From Caballeronia zhejiangensis (GTDB taxonomy: Bacteria; Pseudomonadota; Gammaproteobacteria; Burkholderiales; Burkholderiaceae): 64,000 bases of DNA. The stretch lies in NCBI RefSeq assembly GCF_000698575.1, contig NZ_JFHD01000008.1, positions 62,001 to 126,000 of the forward strand, written 5' to 3'. Below are positions 61,966-64,000 of this stretch, piece after piece. The notes under the pieces are model-generated. The model was not told where the DNA came from. It was given only the letters and a program-made list of their open reading frames with translations, and did no database searches. Within the stretch, counting starts at the first letter, position 1. The number at the start of each line of letters is the position of its first letter. The translations under genes and the position numbers were made by a program.

Positions 61966-63249
61966 GTGACTCAGGAACTTCAGCAGCAGACGATTCTTCG
62001 CGATGCGATGCGGCGTCTGAACATGACGCGCGACGCGTTCGCATCGCGCATCGGCGTGTCGCGGCGTGCGTTGGACACATGGTTGCTGCCGGACGAATCG
62101 CCGGAGTCGCGCGCGATGCCGGAGATCGCCGCGCGCTATGTCGGCGAGATTCTCGGCGGTTTGCCGGAAGGTGGCCCATATACGCAAAGCGCACATTTGA
62201 CCATCGACTTCGAAGGCCGGCCGCAATTGCTTTCGATCGACCAGTTTTCGCGCGACTCGGCTGAAGCGCTGTTCCGCACGGCCGACATGATGCAGCCCAT
62301 CGCGCGGCGCAAAAAAATCACGCGCGTGCTCGAAGGCGCGGTGCTTGCAAATCTGTTCTTCGAGGCCAGCACGCGCACGCGCGTGAGTTTCGGCGCGGCG
62401 TTCGCGCGCCTCGGCGGCTCCGTGTGCGACACGACCGGCTTCACCTTTTCGTCGATGGCGAAAGGCGAGTCGATCTACGACACGAGCCGCGTCATCAGCG
62501 GATACGCCGACGCGATTGTCGTGCGGCATCCGGAGCAAGGCTCCGTCGCGGAATTCGCGCGCGCGACGAACATTCCCGTCATCAATGCCGGCGACGGCCC
62601 CGGCGAGCATCCGAGTCAGGCGCTGCTCGATCTGTATACGATCCAGCGCGAGTTTTCGCGTCTCGGCAAGATCGTCGATGGCGCGCATATCGCGATGGTC
62701 GGCGATCTCAAGTACGGCCGCACCGTGCATTCGCTCGCCAAGCTGCTCTCGCTTTACAAAGGACTGAAATTTACGCTCGTGTCGCCGGGTTCGCTGGAGA
62801 TGCCGGCGCATATCATCGAGCGCATCGCGCGCGGCGATCATGTGATCGAACAAACGAGCGACTTGCGCGCGGGACTCGCGGGCGCCGACGTGGTCTACGC
62901 GACGCGCATCCAGAAAGAGCGTTTCGCCGATGAGTCCATCGAAGGCTATACGCCGGATTTCCAGATCAACCAGGCGCTCGTCGACGATGTATGCGGACGC
63001 GACACGCTCATCATGCATCCGCTGCCGCGCGACAGCCGCCCCGGTGCGAACGATCTCGCCACCGACCTGAATCACGACTCGCGCCTCGCGATCTTCCGTC
63101 AGACCGACAACGGCATTGCGGTTCGCATGGCGATTTTCGCGGTGCTGCTCGGCGTCGAGCATCAGGTGCGTCACTCGATGCGCGATGCGGCATGGAAGTC
63201 GCCTGCTTCCATCGGTCCGGACGATGCGGTCTTTCATGGCTTCGATTGA
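61966..63249 (+). CDS. pyrB: Aspartate carbamoyltransferase with N-terminal helix-turn-helix domain
   Basis: The GTG at 61966 is preferred because GGGAG lies 8 nt upstream; the in-frame GTG at 61960 would be only 2 nt from it. Of 427 residues, the first about 65 are an extra domain with an HTH: NMTRDAFASRIGVSRRALDTW (19-39). The rest is ATCase: FEASTRTRVSF (132-142, carbamoyl-phosphate loop), GDGPGEHPSQALLDLYT (near 210-226) and MHPLPRDSRPG. It makes carbamoyl-aspartate in pyrimidine synthesis. Typical catalytic chains are about 310-340 residues. The extra domain resembles XRE-type DNA-binding regulators and suggests a dual-function protein. Confidence 0.9.
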   Translation: MTQELQQQTILRDAMRRLNMTRDAFASRIGVSRRALDTWLLPDESPESRAMPEIAARYVGEILGGLPEGGPYTQSAHLTIDFEGRPQLLSIDQFSRDSAEALFRTADMMQPIARRKKITRVLEGAVLANLFFEASTRTRVSFGAAFARLGGSVCDTTGFTFSSMAKGESIYDTSRVISGYADAIVVRHPEQGSVAEFARATNIPVINAGDGPGEHPSQALLDLYTIQREFSRLGKIVDGAHIAMVGDLKYGRTVHSLAKLLSLYKGLKFTLVSPGSLEMPAHIIERIARGDHVIEQTSDLRAGLAGADVVYATRIQKERFADESIEGYTPDFQINQALVDDVCGRDTLIMHPLPRDSRPGANDLATDLNHDSRLAIFRQTDNGIAVRMAIFAVLLGVEHQVRHSMRDAAWKSPASIGPDDAVFHGFD

Positions 63250-63343
63250 TACGTTTTTTACACGCGGCGCACATGTCTTTGCGTGACGTTGACGCGAGCC
63301 GCCGTATCCTTCTACACAAGGGAAACGTGATGGAGCAACGGCC

Positions 63344-63676
63344 ATGGATATGTCGCTTGCGTGGGCGGTCAGCCGTCGAAAATTGCAGGATGATGGGTTA
63401 GGTGCATGTCAACGTGTGCGGGTTCTGGCGCTTGCGCATTTCGCGGATAGCGAAGCGTCGCGGGAACGCATACGCGCGTTGTTTCATTCGCCGCTTGGCA
63501 TCTACGTGAGTCAGGCGCAGCGTGAAGGTTGCGAACTGCGGCTCGAATTCGATACTGCTAGCGAAGACCTTGCGTTCACCTTGCGAACGTTGAAGCGCGT
63601 GTTGCCGGAAGCGCGTGTCGAAGGGATTGCGCCGCGTGTGTTTGCGCATCGGATGAACACGCGCGACGCGGGGTGA
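63344..63676 (+). CDS. Small hypothetical protein (110 aa)
   Basis: The ATG at 63344 begins MDMSLAWAVSRRKLQDDG. The product has a hydrophobic-poor, mixed alpha/beta pattern and a LYVSQAQREGCELRLEFDT-like core near 57-75, with one visible Cys in that stretch and another near residue 22. I recognise no family. Codon usage matches that of its neighbours and a weak GGAGC site lies upstream, so it is probably real. Confidence 0.55.
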   Translation: MDMSLAWAVSRRKLQDDGLGACQRVRVLALAHFADSEASRERIRALFHSPLGIYVSQAQREGCELRLEFDTASEDLAFTLRTLKRVLPEARVEGIAPRVFAHRMNTRDAG

Positions 63677-63679
63677 GGG

Positions 63680-63859
63680 TCATGCGGCCGGAAGCTCGCC
63701 AGACATCGACTGCCGACGATGATAAGCGGCGGATGATTCCAGTCGCTCAAACTCTTCGTAGGACAGATTCCACGTATCCGGATCGAGTTCGATGCCGCGC
63801 TGAATCGCCGCCTCTTCCTCGGGCGTAGGAAGGATGAATCCTTTATACGTTTGTTGCAT
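63680..63859 (-). CDS. Small protein of 59 aa, BrnA-like antitoxin N-terminal pattern
   Basis: On the minus strand an ATG at 63859 opens a 60-codon frame ending at 63680. The product starts MQQTYKGFILPTPEEEAAIQ and continues with GIELDPDTWNLSYEEFERLE (22-41). The PTPEExAAIxxGIxxDPDT pattern is one I associate with small antitoxin-like proteins of the BrnA group, but there is no toxin gene beside it. The DNA-binding C-terminus of BrnA is not evident; the end is SSAAYHRRQSMSGELPAA. Confidence 0.55.
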   Translation of the reverse strand: MQQTYKGFILPTPEEEAAIQRGIELDPDTWNLSYEEFERLESSAAYHRRQSMSGELPAA

Positions 63860-63883
63860 ACCGATTTATCTCTCTTCTGTTGG

Positions 63884-63910
63884 CGCGGCGCAAACTGATG
63901 ATGCGCCGCG
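63884..63910. repeat. 9-bp inverted repeat upstream of the 59-residue gene
   Basis: CGCGGCGCA and TGCGCCGCG (63884-63892 and 63902-63910) pair perfectly around a 9-nt loop, without a T run. It may be a terminator remnant or an operator; I see no gene in the last 90 bases. Confidence 0.4.
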
Positions 63911-64000
63911 TTTCGCTTCTCTGCGTGAACACTACGCAAAACATGAAGCCTCGAATGGGCGCGAAATTGACTTCGCGTACCTCTCCATAGTCGCGACGAC

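Noticed and set aside
1..64000. CRISPR arrays, insertion sequences, prophage, rRNA or tRNA genes
   Set aside because: No regularly spaced repeats, transposase-like frames, integrase, or RNA gene patterns were recognised; very short RNA genes could still have been missed by eye.

Overview
The window is about 65% GC-like, densely coded DNA with no rRNA, tRNA, CRISPR array, transposase or phage gene that I can see. Gene content and arrangement point to a chromosome or large replicon of a Burkholderiaceae member (Burkholderia/Paraburkholderia/Caballeronia type). The indicators are a bcsD-P-Q-A-B-Z-C cellulose operon, an H-NS protein with a Lys/Ala-rich tail, DUF4148 and DUF2970 small proteins, a 1600-residue NAD-glutamate dehydrogenase, and many LysR regulators. 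The genus is an inference from protein style, not a database match.

Layout. 1-1685: the N-terminal part of an NmrA-like oxidoreductase, a small 65-residue orphan with its own palindrome and terminator, and a long leader region. 1686-14131: one long cellulose operon, in which most junctions from bcsP onward overlap or nearly touch. 14202-19481: a LysR gene, then a Fur-box-controlled TonB receptor with its PiuC-type hydroxylase partner, then a convergent LysR. 19612-25376: a FUSC-type efflux protein, a succinate/acetate CoA-transferase, a host-attachment-family protein and a covalent-flavin oxidase. 25785-27543: a three-gene CsgG/DUF4810/DUF799 lipoprotein operon. 27729-32594: NAD-glutamate dehydrogenase.

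32816-46000: many small housekeeping and accessory genes. These include a cobalt-type nitrile hydratase operon (alpha, beta, activator fused to DUF3293, tautomerase, phosphopantetheinyl transferase), a carboxypeptidase/hydrolase pair, an acyl-CoA dehydrogenase, a MazG-like pyrophosphohydrolase and a ketopantoate reductase-like enzyme. 46281-52171: two Hsp20 chaperones, an amino-acid binding protein, the H-NS-like protein, and a divergent MocR regulator with an omega-amino-acid aminotransferase. 52226-57934: an EmrAB-TolC-like tripartite efflux operon ending in a thioesterase. It has a perfect palindrome inside its promoter spacer and a second copy downstream. 58109-64000: an AhpD-like protein, a slipin-NfeD pair, a BON-like protein, YjbQ, and an aspartate carbamoyltransferase with an N-terminal helix-turn-helix and a perfect inverted repeat just upstream, followed by two small unknowns.

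How the genes work together. The strongest systems are cellulose synthesis and export (BcsA/B synthase, BcsZ hydrolase, BcsC outer-membrane channel, with BcsD/P/Q organising them), iron uptake (receptor plus PiuC), nitrile hydration, and efflux. The best candidates for something little described are the DNA-binding-domain/ATCase fusion with its palindrome, the nitrile hydratase activator/DUF3293 fusion, and the twin-operator efflux promoter.
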